Position numbers and translations under genes: made by a program. DNA of 64,000 bases from Jacaranda mimosifolia. Taxonomy: Eukaryota; Streptophyta; Magnoliopsida; Lamiales; Bignoniaceae. The notes under the pieces were generated by a model. It was not told where the DNA came from. It saw only the letters and a program-made list of their open reading frames with translations, and made no database searches. Of the stretch, positions 45,186 to 57,852 are shown one piece after another; the first letter of the stretch is position 1, and each line of letters opens with the position of its first letter. Location of the stretch: assembly GCA_018894105.1 (NCBI GenBank), contig CM032131.1, positions 2,630,501-2,694,500 on the forward strand, written 5' to 3'.

Positions 45186-45981
45186 GAAAAATGAAAATTT
45201 GGTTCTTTAACTATTGCTAACTTTTTAAATGGTTCATTTTTTATTACTGCTTGCATATTTAGTCCATTATCTTAAATTTGTCATCACATTTAGTCTAGTT
45301 ATTTGCAAATTTAGTTCTTTGCATCGCTTAATTTGAAATCGAGCCCGAAACATATAAAATCACTTTTCATGAGACCAAAATTTGGGATTTTTTGGACACA
45401 TGCACTCAGGTGCCATTTCTTTGCCATATCAGTCTAAAATTTAACTAAATCTTAAATTTGAAAACATGACTTAGGAAACAATTGCTGCAATTATTTTTTA
45501 ATCTGAAAGAAACAAAAGTTAAAAAAGATATTCAGAAAGATAGTTATTTAAAATATAATTTGGGAAAGTAAGTATATATGAAAAGTTGAAAATAATTATT
45601 ATAAAAATGAATATTTATAGGTGAAAAATGTTGCAGACTTTTTTTCTTATCGTTTTTAATCTAAAAAATATAAGTGCAGCGATTATTTCTTAAATCACAT
45701 CTTCAAATTTAAGATTTAGTTAAATTTTTAAACTGATGCAACAAAGATGTCGCACCTAAATACACATCGTCAAAAAGTACCAAATTTTGGCCTAATGAAA
45801 GGTGATTGGACATATTTTGAGCTTGATTTCAAATTAAGCAGCCCGAAGGACTAAATTTACAAATAAATGGACTAAATGTGACTGAAAATTTAAGATAATG
45901 GACTAAATACACAAGTTATAATAGAAAATGGACCATTTAAAAAATGAACAACAGTTAAAGGACCAAAATTACAATTTCCCC
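45186..45981. mobile_element. Foldback (long terminal inverted repeat) element, about 800 bp
   Basis: The left arm (45186 to about 45513) is the reverse complement of the right arm (about 45648 to 45981) with scattered mismatches. Examples are TTTGGTTCTTTAACTATTG versus TTTGGTCCTTTAACTGTTG, TTTAGTCCATTATCTTAAAT in both, and AATTTGAAATC in both. The unpaired middle is only about 135 bp. No open frame. No clear target duplication; it interrupts the GC-rich part of element B. Confidence 0.75.
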
Positions 45982-46376
45982 ACTAGCCAACGGCCGCCAT
46001 AGTGCCCGACCTTCGGTGTACATATATATGTAGTGAGATACATGTATATGTGTGTGTGTGTGTATATATATATGTATATATGTGCATGGAATATATATTT
46101 TCTATACATATATGTGTGTGTGTGCGCGCGCGCGTGCGCATATATATGTACATATAAATATATAAATAACTTTTTATTAAGAAGAAAAAGAGAGGGGTAT
46201 TTTAATCTTTTAAATTTTAAATTTTTTTAAAATAATTCAAGGTAATTTATCAAGTTCACAATTTTCATTATAATTTTTTGACGACTGTTTATCCCAGAGG
46301 GAGATGTATTTTATGAAACCACAATGAGTTTACCTATATTTAAGTCAAACCTAAGGAAAAATTGTTGTAATTAACC
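45982..46376. other. Right part of Mutator-like element B with microsatellites
   Basis: A short GC-rich remnant, then TA/TG repeats, then the inverted terminus from about 46250. Open frames over the microsatellite are not genes. Confidence 0.5.
46111..46140. repeat. Alternating purine-pyrimidine run (TG)n(CG)n
   Basis: An almost perfect alternation TATGTGTGTGTGTGCGCGCG continuing CGCGTGCGCA, flanked by TATATA runs. The CG core with TG flanks is the classical Z-DNA-prone type. Confidence 0.7.
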
Positions 46377-46640
46377 TAATTATATATGCACGTGTATATA
46401 TATATAAATATATAAATATCTCTTATACTAATATATGGAGGGTTATTTTTATCTTATAAATTTTTGAATTCTTCGATTTTTTTGTTTTTTCCATATCATT
46501 AAAGGCAACATAGTCATTTCACACTTTCTAAAAGATTTTAGACATTCGTTGACGATAGGGGTGGTGATTGTAATTTTTCAAATTGAAATCTTTGTAATTA
46601 CTTCAAACCTTAGGAGAGTTTGTTGTAACTATTTCTTTTT

Positions 46641-49600
46641 ATTTTATTAACAAGTATACATTATATTAATATATTTTGTTCGGAGTTTGAAAGTTGAACT
46701 TACAATTATAAAATTCACTTGATAATTCAAACTTAATGGAGCCTCTTGACTCAAGCTTGAACTCGAACTCGAGTTTAATAGATACTAGCATGTTCCCAAT
46801 ATGATGTATCAAAAATAATTTTAATACTGAAATAATTTACTTTATAATAATATTTATTTTATTTTGTATGATTAAGAAATAAATTGTAATTATTTTTAAT
46901 ATTTAAAGAAAAAGAGATTATTAATTAATAAAATAATATAAACATTTTCAAGTGAAGATATTAAGGTTGGAGATAATTTGTACTGAATCAAGTTGTAAAA
47001 TTTCGAGAATTGTTGACTCTAAAAATAAAACTATACATAAATTCTTAAAATGCTAAAATTTTAAAAAAATAAAAGAATTAGGAAAATAGAAGTAAAATAG
47101 AACATTTCACTTAATACGCTTTTTTAAATTAGGTATATGTTTATATATATATATATATATATTGATATAATAAATAAGCAAATGAATTTTTTATAAAGTT
47201 TTCTTTAATTCTTAATAATGTTGAAGTCACAGTTACAATTTCACAAAATTTGAAATTTTAAAATATTAAATATTTTTTGTTAGAGGAAATATATAATCTC
47301 TTTGTATTTCATCTATAAAGATAACTTACATTAGGTTATTATTTAATCACCAATTTAATAAGTGGTTTATAACATACAATATTTTATAAACTAAAATATT
47401 TCTTACATAATTTTGATAAGTAAAATTTATGTGTTTTTGTTAATATATGTAATTCTTTGATTATTTTTGAAATTATCAAATAACATGTATTATGTAAAAT
47501 AATAAGTAAATTTTCAATACTCAATTCAAAATAAACTATCAACCTCTCATAATTTTTTTGAAGTATATAATATACAAATAACTTAATGGATACTTACTTT
47601 ACATCAAACTTTTTTGATCTTATACCATTAATTGATCATATAAAAATATTATTTATAAGTTATTATAGTTAAAAATATAAAATAAATTATATAAATATAA
47701 GGCTATATAACTAAATATACTGAAAAATATAAAAATTAATATCATTTGCTATTTAAGTGATTATTTATCAAGCTTTTGAAAAATCTCAACTATAATAATT
47801 ATAATGTCCCTTGAAAAAAAAAATTACTTTAGATTATTGAAAACGAGTCCTCTATTATTATATTGCTAAATGATTAATTATAAATTAATAATATAAAAAT
47901 AAATTGAGAGTTTATAATTGTTACAGGAAGTAACGTTTTATTTTTTATATAAATTATTCAGATTAAATTATTTACTATATTCTATATGTATGATTTTGTC
48001 TGAAACTATTTTAAATATCTAAAAAATATCACCATAAAAATAATTACATTTTAAAGTACTGATAAATTGAGGACTTTATCAACTAATTTATAATTATTCA
48101 TTTCTCAAATTTTTAACCATTTAGTTATAGGAAAACAGTGATTTAATATTTCACATAAATATTTGTTTATCCTTTTCATAAACAACAAATAAATTGTAAA
48201 ACTTTTTAATAAGTCACAATATTAATAGGTAATTGTAGTTAGTAAGTATTTTTCTACTTTTGAAGTTTATTCAATATAAATTATTTAAAAGTGTGTATAT
48301 ATATATATATTCCAAATTCTAAGTTATTAAGAAAATAATTATTTAATTAACATATAAAAATAACTTATTCAATCAAATGATTGAATTTTTTTTTTATGTA
48401 ATAAATTTTGACAAGAAATAATTGAATAATGTATTACTTCAACAAAAATAAAGTGAGTATATCTATATAAATGCAACAGAAGTTATTAAATATTAAAAAT
48501 TGATTGTTATAATATTAAATTAATTTAGTCCTCAACTACTTTATTTGGGTATATTTTTAGGACTGTTTTTGATAAAAATTATAGTTAAATTAAAAAGAAG
48601 AAACATTTAACTCTTTAGATGAAAAAATTAAGCTTAATGTTTTTTAACAATCATATTTATTAGATAATTTTATTACTTCGTGTCCATTTAATTTTTAATA
48701 GTTAATATTATCAAAATGAATATAAATTACTAAATATGAAATATATCGATTATGTAAAATGCATTTATTTAGCGATGAATTTTGGATTTCTACCTGTATA
48801 TACATAATTTTCTATAAATAAATTATTTATTTATTAAAAGATAAATAAAGTTATTTTCCTAAAAAAATATTATAAATAAGTAAAGATTCAACTAATGAAA
48901 GGTAAACTTATTGAGTCACGTGATGTTATATACAAAAACTAAAATATTAACTTTTATGTACACATAAGTAGGAATGGGTAAATCAAGTGGTAATAAATTT
49001 AGTGAATTTTTTATAAAAATATATAGTATTTCTTTGTTCATTTAATAAGAAAATTGGACTAATTTTATAAACTTAATAAAATATTGCAATATTTTTTAAT
49101 ATTTCGAAATCTAACATTATTATAGGTGCACTACTCAAATATGAAGTATATATAATTTTTTTTAATCCAAATAAATTAAAAGAGCTGCAATTAAAGTAAT
49201 AGAAAAATAAAAGTTCAATACCAAAGATGAATTCTTAACTGAACATAGAAAAATATTTGAAAATAGTATTGAAATGAATAAAAAAACATAATTAATTAAA
49301 ATAAAAAAAATACAATATGCTAATATTTTTAAGTAATATAAAAATTACAATTCTAAGTTGACCATAAAAACTTTAATTTCAAACAAATATTGAGGAAATA
49401 ATAAAGTAATAGTGTTAGTAAAATATGTAAATATATTAGAAGGATGTCTAAATAATTTAGAATGAAGTCTAAATAATTTAGAATGAAAATAAAACAAAAA
49501 CAATATAAGAATTTGCTATAAGAAAAATATTAAAATTTTAGTACGAAATAAACTTTAAATTAAAAAGAAAAAATAATATTATTATATTATGCTAATTAAT

Positions 49601-50200
49601 GGAGAAAGTGGTACTTAAGTAAATAAAACTGAATAAAAATATAAAACGGTAAGACGAAATGTAGAAGTAAAATATATAAAAAATAACTAAAGAATAAAAA
49701 AAATTACATATAAAACAAATGAATGATTTATATGTTAATCTTGTGGTAAATTAAATTTATAAAATAGAGTTTTGTAATTAGAATACATAATATGGTACTT
49801 ATAAAATATTTTTTAAATTCTAAATTTATCTAATGAGGTGAAAAAATAATTATGGATATTTTAAAATTATCTTATAAGAGAAAAATCTATATTGTAATTT
49901 GAATAAACACAATATTATATTTTAATTATAATTATAATAGATAAGTTGGTTGTATTAAAATAAAATTAAAAAAATAAACAATCAATAAGAAATTTTTTAT
50001 TTAATTAAAAATTTTAAAATTTTAAAAATTTAACATTTGGCCAAGAGCATACAATTGAATCAACACAAAACTAAATTGTACTACATATAATAGTATAAAT
50101 ATATTTATTCCAAACTCGAATTCCAACCTAATATATATTTCAAACTTGAGGACTACTGCTAGATCACTACAAAAGTGTCAAAATTTGGAGCGTTAAAATC
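46641..50200. other. Gene-free, extremely AT-rich region
   Basis: About 3.5 kb with very few G/C bases, many A/T runs and (TA)n tracts (about 47143-47161, 48296-48310). No open frame, LTR or inverted ends were found. It could be decayed transposon DNA or a matrix-attachment-type region. 46641-46800 carries CTCGAACTCGAG words like 28063-28243. Confidence 0.5.
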
Positions 50201-50455
50201 GCCTACCAGGGAATGCATTTGGAAGACTTGAAATGCTACCAAGAAAGAACTGGAGTCGGTAACACAAGAAGTAGATCAACAATACAGCCATGTATCTGAC
50301 ATTCTGAACGAAATTCTATTTCCAGAATACTAAGAATCAAGAAGATATTATTACATAAGACGGGACACTATCTGCCTAGATTATCAGAAAAGTAAAATTC
50401 CATCCATGTTAATTTTCTTCTGTTTTCTAGTCAAAATCGAATACAGTATAGAAAG

Positions 50456-53400
50456 TCAAGAATAATATGACTCTAGACAGGACAAAGTGCGGAGATTACT
50501 AGCAATGGAGTCTATAACAGTGTGAGAGCCATTCGTCGCTGCAAATGGCAAGTGCTTAGGTGCTTCGGCTCGGTCAAAATAAAGCCCTCCTGATACGAGC
50601 TTCTCTTTCGGTTGTAAAGCCAACCAGATCACTGTATCAGCACCTTCCTCACTTGTTCTGAGGTTTCCTGATAACCTGCAAGCATCAGTTGGATGTTATT
50701 TGATTACAAGTCATGAGACTTGGGGGTTTGTCGCTCAAAGTGATAAAGGAATACATTGCAAGCTATAATGCACCCACACTTCAAAAAATTATTCGTATCA
50801 TGTAGGACACGTACTGAACATCATGTCAGAACACGAAGCAGCTTCGACACACCACTTGAAGTTTCCAAAAATTAAGCAAAAATAAAAAATTCTCACACTT
50901 CTAGTGAAGTGTCTGATACACAGTTAAAGGCATTTTGTCGTGCTTGTGTCGTATCCTGTCTGTGCATCATAGTTTACAAGCAATTTAACTATGAGAAGCG
51001 CCTTACGATTTTGAAAAACTAGGCAAACTCTTGGCAACTCCAGGTGTCTCAGCCCACCCAGGATGCATTGAGTAGAAGTCGATACCTTTGTCTTTGTACA
51101 TATCAAACCATTTTTCTGTCAATGCGACCTGAGAGGAAACTGTTAGCTTAGAACACCTTATTCTGAAATGCTTCTTATCTGTTTTTGTTCTTTACTTTTA
51201 GTTCTGTTTCAATTGTCAAGCAATTGGCATCACTATTACTACCTAGGACAATCATATACCATAGTCCTGATTCCATGCATTTGAACAAGTAAATGGATCA
51301 AAAGCAAAGGGCCAAAGATGATAGGGATTAAATAGGACAGCAAAAAACATTTTTGTTGTGTCGAAACACAAAATATACACCAAATTGGTCGGCAGAAGTT
51401 TATGCATGTTTCTTGTTTCCAGTCGAGAGATGACTTCCTGCTGCAAGGTTCCAATTTTTATTGACTTAGGTTTGAGAGAGGATTTATGTTAAAGTTATTA
51501 TGTCCTAGGTTTCAAATGGTCCAAAACTGAACTTACTTGCACTCGCTTGTTCCGTGCATACTGTTCAACCCCATTAAATTTGTTACTGCTGAACTGCGAT
51601 GATAAATCCAGTTATCACAAATAGGAAATTATACTGTGAACGAAAAATAAAAGCTGACAAACAACAAGAAGAAATTTTACCTGTAGATCTTCCATCAAAG
51701 GAGAGGTATACATTCCACCTGATGAAACTGTGATGACACGAGCATCAGGTGCGGCCTTCTCCAGTAGCGGCAACATAAGCTCTGTTATGGTGTAAGTGCC
51801 TAGAACATTTACAGCAAAATTCATCTCATATCTGGTGGTAAGAAAACAAGACACTGAATCAGTTTATGAACAAGAAAAGCAGAACCAGCGTATACACACA
51901 AAGCAAACAAAGGTGGCATACCCTTCTGAGGTAATAAGATGATTATTCTCAAGCACACCAGCATTGTTTACCTAATTTGCATCAAAATTTGTTAATATCA
52001 TATGCATGCACATTACTTATAATTGACACTTAGATTATATCAACTAAAAGATTGGATTGTTCAGAAGAATGTCAAATGCGGAATATGTGAGCATTGAATA
52101 ACTTAAACCAATGGGAGGGCTGTTTTTAAAGGTATATATCTTCAAAAAATTGATCATTTTCCTAAAAAGTTGAATAAGTAAAAAAAAAATGAAATTACAA
52201 GTATATGAAGAGGCACATCCTTTGAAGAAAATCGAGAGGCAAAGGATTTGACATCACTGATGGAAGAAACATCACAGAGCTGCAGTGAAATAAACAAGCA
52301 ATCATTGATTTCAAAATCAAGACAGCAAAAATTGGATTCATTTATTAAGTTGAGGCAAGAAATCAAACCAAAGACCTCCAAGTAAACATTTTTATTGCCT
52401 GTTGCTGATTGAATGTCTGAAACAGCGGCTTCACCCCTCTCCTTATTCCGACATACCATATATACAGTTGCTCTGCTGCAGAAACATAAAACCAACCACG
52501 TAAAATTCATAAAATATGAGATCAACCATGATGTCTTCAATTTGCAAAACCAATGAAAGACGTAGAAAAAGTCTAAACAGGAAATCTGCACCGTGATGCA
52601 AGACCCCTAGCGGTTGCATAACCAATGCCAGAGTTCGCTCCAGTGACAACGCAGTTCTTTCCTTCAATCTGTGCTTCCATATCTTCTGATCTGAAATTTT
52701 TTGAATGCTCCCTGACATTGAAAAGTAATCTAAATAACTAAAAGATTATGGATTTAAGTCCCACTCAATGTGAGTATTAATTAGTGCTCTTACAGACCTA
52801 CAGTAGTTATTAGTCTACTCAATTTTCAATCAAAATGAAGCCATGATTCCTCATCATTAATATGTTGCTTCATGGCAATGAGCCCTTCCTGAGTACCAAA
52901 AATGACCTACAACCTCTACTCTTGTCCTAACTTGTCGTAGTTTCTGATTATATTTATTGTGCTTGATGAGTTTGAAATATAGATATAACGATTGAAATGC
53001 ATTCGATTGTTGCCATCAAAAAAATCAATGGCCTACCGAACATAGACTAGACTCCACCAAGAAAATCTTTCCAACAATAACATCTTTTCCAGCATAGCAC
53101 AATCAAATACATTCATACTATGACAAGTTAGATGAAACCAAAAGAGCACACTCCTAAACTACAATAGGTTTGAATCATATTATATATATATATATATATC
53201 ATATTATATATGTATATATATATCCACCAAAAACGCCAAAGTGCTTATTGAGCCATAAAGAAACTCAATTCCAGCAACATAAATGATCATAAAACAAATA
53301 AATTTACATATCTTCCCACTACACCAATCAAAATTTATCTAACAAGAATAAGAAAGCAAAAAGAAAAAGTGAAAAAAAAAAAGGCAACTGCAATGATCAT

Positions 53401-53681
53401 AACTGAATTCGGACCAGTACCCGTTACACAAAAGATCAATACGTAGCAAAGGGCTGCAAAAATTAAGCAAATGGGACTCACATAAAACCAGATTTGGTGA
53501 AATTCTTGTACCCATATACCCCAAATGCTAGTGATCTCCATGCCTGTAATCACAGCAGTAAAAAGAACACCAAAAAATACAGGAAACAAAACAGGGTAAC
53601 ATTATAGGAAGCAAAAAATTGAAAAAATAATAATAAAAGGGCCGTTGAGGAATTTGATTTTCTTACCTTGACAAGAAACAT
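50456..53681 (-). CDS. Short-chain dehydrogenase/reductase, DHRS12-like, ten exons
   Basis: Exons on the minus strand: 53667-53681, 53482-53543, 52592-52711, 52376-52475, 52199-52279, 51922-51971, 51681-51831, 51537-51593, 51007-51128, 50456-50675. They join in frame to 978 nt (325 residues), and every intron is GT-AG. Motifs: N-terminal segment MFLVKAWRSLAFGVYGYKNF; cofactor loop TGANSGIG (49-56); NNAG (128-131); Asn in AVNVLGTY (about 151); catalytic Ser in TVSSGG (179-180); Tyr205 and Lys209 in YARNK. All classical SDR catalytic residues are therefore present, and an active NAD(P)-dependent oxidoreductase is expected. The substrate is unknown, and this subgroup is generally uncharacterised in plants. 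The N-terminal extension before the fold may contact a membrane (inference). The start is the only ATG giving the conserved first exon. The exon 4 acceptor is a tandem CAGCAG (alternative 52472), which would drop one residue. Confidence 0.93.
53167..53224. repeat. (TA)n microsatellite in the dehydrogenase intron 2
   Basis: Two TA runs separated by CATATTATATATGTA, inside the 770-bp second intron. Confidence 0.8.
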
Positions 53682-54463
53682 TGCGAGTGATGTAATAGAA
53701 ATACGAATTTGAATATGAAATTGAGTCTGCATTCTTCCATAAATTTGGAAGTAGAAAAAGAACGGTGGGCAATGGGCATTGTTTGCACGCGTCTACTGTG
53801 AGATGCTCCTTGATGCTGTACGGCTTCTGTGCTTCCACGTAGACAATGTTGCACCATGTGTATTATCGTTAGAAGTAGTAATTTTATTATTTCACATTAA
53901 ACTATGACACCATACAATTGGCTAATTATGATTCGTAATTATGTGTAATGTTTTAATATATAAAATAATAATTTTAATAGTCGAATCTAGGAGTGGGAAT
54001 TATGTCGTCTCCCGTTATTTCGTGTTGGGTTGAAATGAGAATATTACAAAATTTTGCCAATTCGAAAAGTATTCAACTTAATAAGTTCTAATTTGAACTT
54101 AACTTGAAAGTTTTCATATCAACTCGAACCCAACTCATTTCAACTTGTGATTATTTTTCATAAATAATTCATCTAAAAAAACCTACAATATTTTATATTC
54201 AACTAAAATTTAATAAAGAAAGCAACTTATACCAAGATTGTGGGAGCAATTTGATAATTAGACTTTAGGCAATTTTCTTTACAACATCAACAATATAGAA
54301 ATTTCAATACTAAACCAAATATTCATGAGAGCTCAATTTTAACAACCATGAAATCGAATTCTAGTAAAGAAATACAATTACTCTTATTCAATTATTAATA
54401 ATCATCCAAACAGCACAAAGTAGACAAATCTTAAGTAGTAAATAGTAATCTTTAATTTATTAT
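53682..54463. other. 5' region of the dehydrogenase gene and intergenic DNA
   Basis: The transcript leader of the minus-strand gene should lie at about 53682-53880. Open frames there (several of 60-80 codons) overlap the leader and intron 1 and are not supported. No good TATA box is seen. 53995-54170 has AACTCGAACCCAACTC-type words of a decayed MITE. Confidence 0.4.
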
Positions 54464-57400
54464 TGTAATGCCCCTAAATTCTTAATCCTAAAACAAAATT
54501 ATTAGATTTTGAAATTCATAAAATGAATTGGAATGTCAAGATTTAAAAATAATAATTATAATATTAAATTCGGAAGGGCCTTAGATAAATTATGCTTAAG
54601 TTAATTAGAGCTTTAGTGTGATGATGGGAAATCATGGGAACCAAAATTTAATAAAAATCGGACTTGATTGCACAAATTAAGAACTAAATAAGGCCAATGT
54701 GCAGAAGGATGAAAGTTTGAGGACCAAAATAGAAGATAGGTGGGTTAATGTGACGTACTATGAAGTCCAAGGATCTAATTGAAAACTGAGAAAACCCTTT
54801 GGGGTCAAATTACAAATTTTGAAACATGAAAAATATATAGAGATTTCCTCCCCCGTTTTCCTTCAATTCCCACATGCAACCTGTCACCTTCTCTTCCAAC
54901 CACTTCCTACGGTGCCCTTTAAACCCAGAAATAAACCCACCATCCTCTTCCTCTCGACGAGACAAACGCAATGGTACCCATTTTCCCTAGGAACTCTGAA
55001 GGACAAGCAACGACAGATGGTTAAATGGAGTGAACGACGGTCGCGGTGGGTAGATCATTTTCGCTGACTACTGGCCGCAACCAAGGGGTGGAAATCGACA
55101 AACTTGATGAATAGAAGTGTTTGGTAGCTTCAATTTGGAGTTTCAAGTGACGGCGAAGGAGTAATTTGAAAAAAGGCGTGGCGGTGGCAGGGCTGCCGAT
55201 TTTGGTAAAATTAACCAACAAAATGGCGGCGAAACAAGAAATCAACATAGGACTTTTCTTTAGCGCAAGGAAGTGCACAATTTGGTGGTATCGTGACTCA
55301 ATTCCAGTGGTGGTGTGCAATGGAGCTTCAGCGGCCGACGGCGGCGCTTCAGTAGCTGAAAGTCAGTTTGTTCATGATAGTGATTCGGACGCATGCGGGC
55401 TGGTTCCAAGTTGTGAATTGACCTCAAACTTGGTCAATTTGGTAAAAACTCAATTTAATTAGTAAAATGATTTCTAATTTGGCTTAATTAAATTGTTAAG
55501 CTGATATTCGTTGTAAATTTAAGTTGACTAAACCCAAAAATTGCGATTTTAGACTGGAATGAATGAATGGGATTTAATTGTAAGTAGTGCATGCTCGGAT
55601 TGATAGTGAGAGGCTAATTGTTATTAATTAAGTTGATGTAATTGAAAATTCTAAATTGTATAATGTTCATAAATATTATTATTATTATTAGGAAAATATG
55701 GAAAATCTATAATCTAGTAATTATGAACTTAGGACACTAAATTAGATATTATGGGTAAAAATAACATTTTGCTCCAAAACTAATAAACTGCTCAACTGAT
55801 ATTATTGAAATGCAATGGCCTGTCTAGGAAGTCAAATTGTGAATTGACTTCAGAATAAAATCTTAATTGCTTGGCCGAACCAAATGCGTATAGGATTTGG
55901 TAAAATAGCTTAAAGTAGTCAAAGGTATTAGATTACTGAAGCTTAATATGTCGTACAAGCACTAGACTGAGAATTGGAAGAGTAAAATATTTTTCATTAA
56001 TAAGAAAATTAATATCATTAAAACACATAAGTGATTGTAATTACCTTAAAGAAGTACTATATAAACGTACTAATACTTATCCCGCATTTATTGATAATAG
56101 GTGGCAAAGACCCAAACTTCCTTAATCAGTAGAGGATTACTAGTTTCAATATGAGACCTAAAGTGAGGTTATAGTTCTTGTTATTGCTAGGAGAAGAATT
56201 ATATCTGTCGATTGTCACCTTTGACCCGTTTACCCATGTTTTGCCTGTTTGTCATCGTTGTTTACAATCATTATTTACACCTACGTTACCTGCTTTGCAA
56301 CCATCCCGATGTTTAGGGCATTTTGTTAAGTTCTTATAAATCCATGTCCCATGTATTCCTCAGCCTTACCAATTGATTCCATGGATAGTTATATTATCTT
56401 TCTAAAATGTCAATGAAATAGTCTTGATGACCGAATGTTTTACTATTTTTTGAACTCATTATTCAGTGCTACTATTCAAACGATCTTGTCGACTGACTAA
56501 ATTGTTGTTTCTTGAATTCATTATGTTGGTTGTTTTACGTCCTTTGACCTCGCTAGCCAAATTCTAAAACTTGTCTTATTAATTTTATGAGATGCTGATA
56601 CGGTTGTGCTGACCGATATGCCATGTGATTAGAATCAAGTTGCCTTGTGTTCAAATTTGTTTATGGCCAGTTGTTTTGAGATATAATTCCATTGTTGGTA
56701 TTATGTTATGTCACCCCTAGGGATGCCCTTGGGATGTTTCTTACCATAGGTATACCACGGGCTATTGGGCCCAGGACTAGGGTCGAGAAGACTACCAAGC
56801 GGAATGGACCGGCGATGATTGATCTTCCAGGTAGTACCCACTCATGATCCCAACTCATAGATAATTGGAAGTAGCTATCTACGGTGGTGGGATCGGCATG
56901 CAACCAACCATACCATATGCATGCGTGCATGTGTGTGTGTGTGTGTGTTGTTATATCGAGCTAATCACTCGGAAATGGAAAAATAAGGACTCATTTTGAT
57001 ATATTTTGGGGAGTCATAAGGTTGAAGTTACCAACATCTCCATTTAGCTTATTAAAAATTGACTTATGTCTTGTTGACATTTGGAATTTTGCATCTTAGT
57101 TATTATGTGTGTCATATGTTTGATCTCATCTTTTGTTGATATTTCATGTTGTGAACTTTGGTCCATTTTGACTACTTTTCACCGTATCTATTTTATCTTG
57201 GCTTCACCAGACCATTTATAAGTTCCTTCGCACTTTATTCTTAAACTAATTATTATTCACCCCACTAAGTGCAGGCTTAACATGTAGCAGGTGGGTTGCT
57301 GCAAGCTGTGTCACTGTAAATATTTTGCCTCTGGCTTTCAGTTGTTTAGGACCTAGACTTCTTATGTAAGATCTTACGTGCGCAAGCTTGAATACTATGA

Positions 57401-57836
57401 TATCTCATGTAGAAGTTTATGCTTATATGGTTTCTGGAACTAGTGGCAATCGTGGACTTAGATCTGCTAGGTAAATTTTGGCTATGTATATGTGGATCTC
57501 AGTGTTGTGGCACGTAACTATTATGTTCCTATGGTCTTGATATTGGTAACGTTGTAGGTGTTGTCTATTGCTTTGGGTAGGTAAGCTTGAAATTGATACA
57601 ACATATGTGAATGTTTTATGTATATATGGATTTTGAAGCTCGTGTTATTGTGGAATATTATATAGCAAGATGTAATAGTGAATTGGAATTAATGGTTTTA
57701 GGTAGTTATGGGTTATTTAAATTGAATATTTTGGAGGTGCATATTTTAATAAGTGACTGTAATATTTTGAATTATTGAAATAAGATCGAAATAGCACCTC
57801 GGCCCAAAGCAAGCACCTCTCGAGCGAGGTACTGTA
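54464..57836 (+). repeat. LTR-like sequence, left copy (large retrotransposon derivative)
   Basis: Begins TGTAATGCCCCTAAATTC and ends GAGGTACTGTA, two bases plus G before a primer-binding-like TGGTATCAAAGC at 57840. It shares scattered landmarks with 60101-63719: TGGGCC/GGACC...GAACTAA...GGGCCAATG early, a coding-looking CACCATCC patch, GCATGCAAC, and GATATGCC/CTAATCACTCGG followed by AAATAAGGA. Divergence is high, so these may be old LTRs of one element or two related ones. No genes inside. Confidence 0.4.
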
Positions 57837-57839
57837 GAG

Positions 57840-57852
57840 TGGTATCAAAGCT
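57840..57852 (+). other. Primer-binding-like site
   Basis: TGGTATCAAAGCT matches the usual initiator-Met tRNA complement TGGTATCAGAGC except one base. It marks 57836 as an LTR end. Confidence 0.55.

Larger units (their letters stand above)
33341..46376. mobile_element. Element B: second Mutator-like element of the same family, nested in A
   Basis: The left end is GGATAATTACACCGACCTCC (from 33343). The right end on the other strand from 46376 is GGTTAATTACAACAATTTTT. Similarity continues inward (CTTGTGGTTTC versus CATTGTGGTTTC). The flanks TAATTATAC (33332-33340) and TAATTATAT (46377-46385) match at 8 of 9 positions, as for a 9-bp Mutator-type duplication. Its body (33341-33995, 44732-45185, 45982-46376) parallels element A, including a GACCAAAATAC box and an AT-rich run before a GC-rich island. 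It inserted into the TA-rich stretch of A in the same orientation. Confidence 0.6.
28244..46635. mobile_element. Element A: Mutator-like non-autonomous element, split by later insertions
   Basis: The left end begins GGGATAATTACAGGAACCTC at 28244. The right end, read on the other strand from 46635, is GAAATAGTTACAACAAACTC. The inverted ends stay similar for about 75 bp (for example CCTAAAGTTTGGCATG versus CCTAAGGTTTGAAG; ATTATAGTTACC versus ATTACAATCACC). The flanks TTTTTTATT and TTTTTATTT are compatible with a 9-bp duplication but are low complexity. The body is 28244-28943, 33021-33340 and about 46386-46635; the rest is inserted DNA (element 4 and element B). No transposase is seen. Confidence 0.55.

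Noticed and set aside
46033..46230. Plus-strand frame of 65 codons rich in Tyr, Ile and Cys
   Set aside because: It is a translation of the TA/TG/CG microsatellite.
52154..53857. Several minus-strand frames of 60-145 codons in and before the dehydrogenase gene
   Set aside because: They are exons running into introns or the leader; the spliced ten-exon model accounts for the conserved parts.
55166..55462. Plus-strand 98-codon GC-richer frame as a host gene
   Set aside because: It lies in the left LTR-like sequence, where a similar GC-richer patch occurs in the right copy, and has no recognisable motif.
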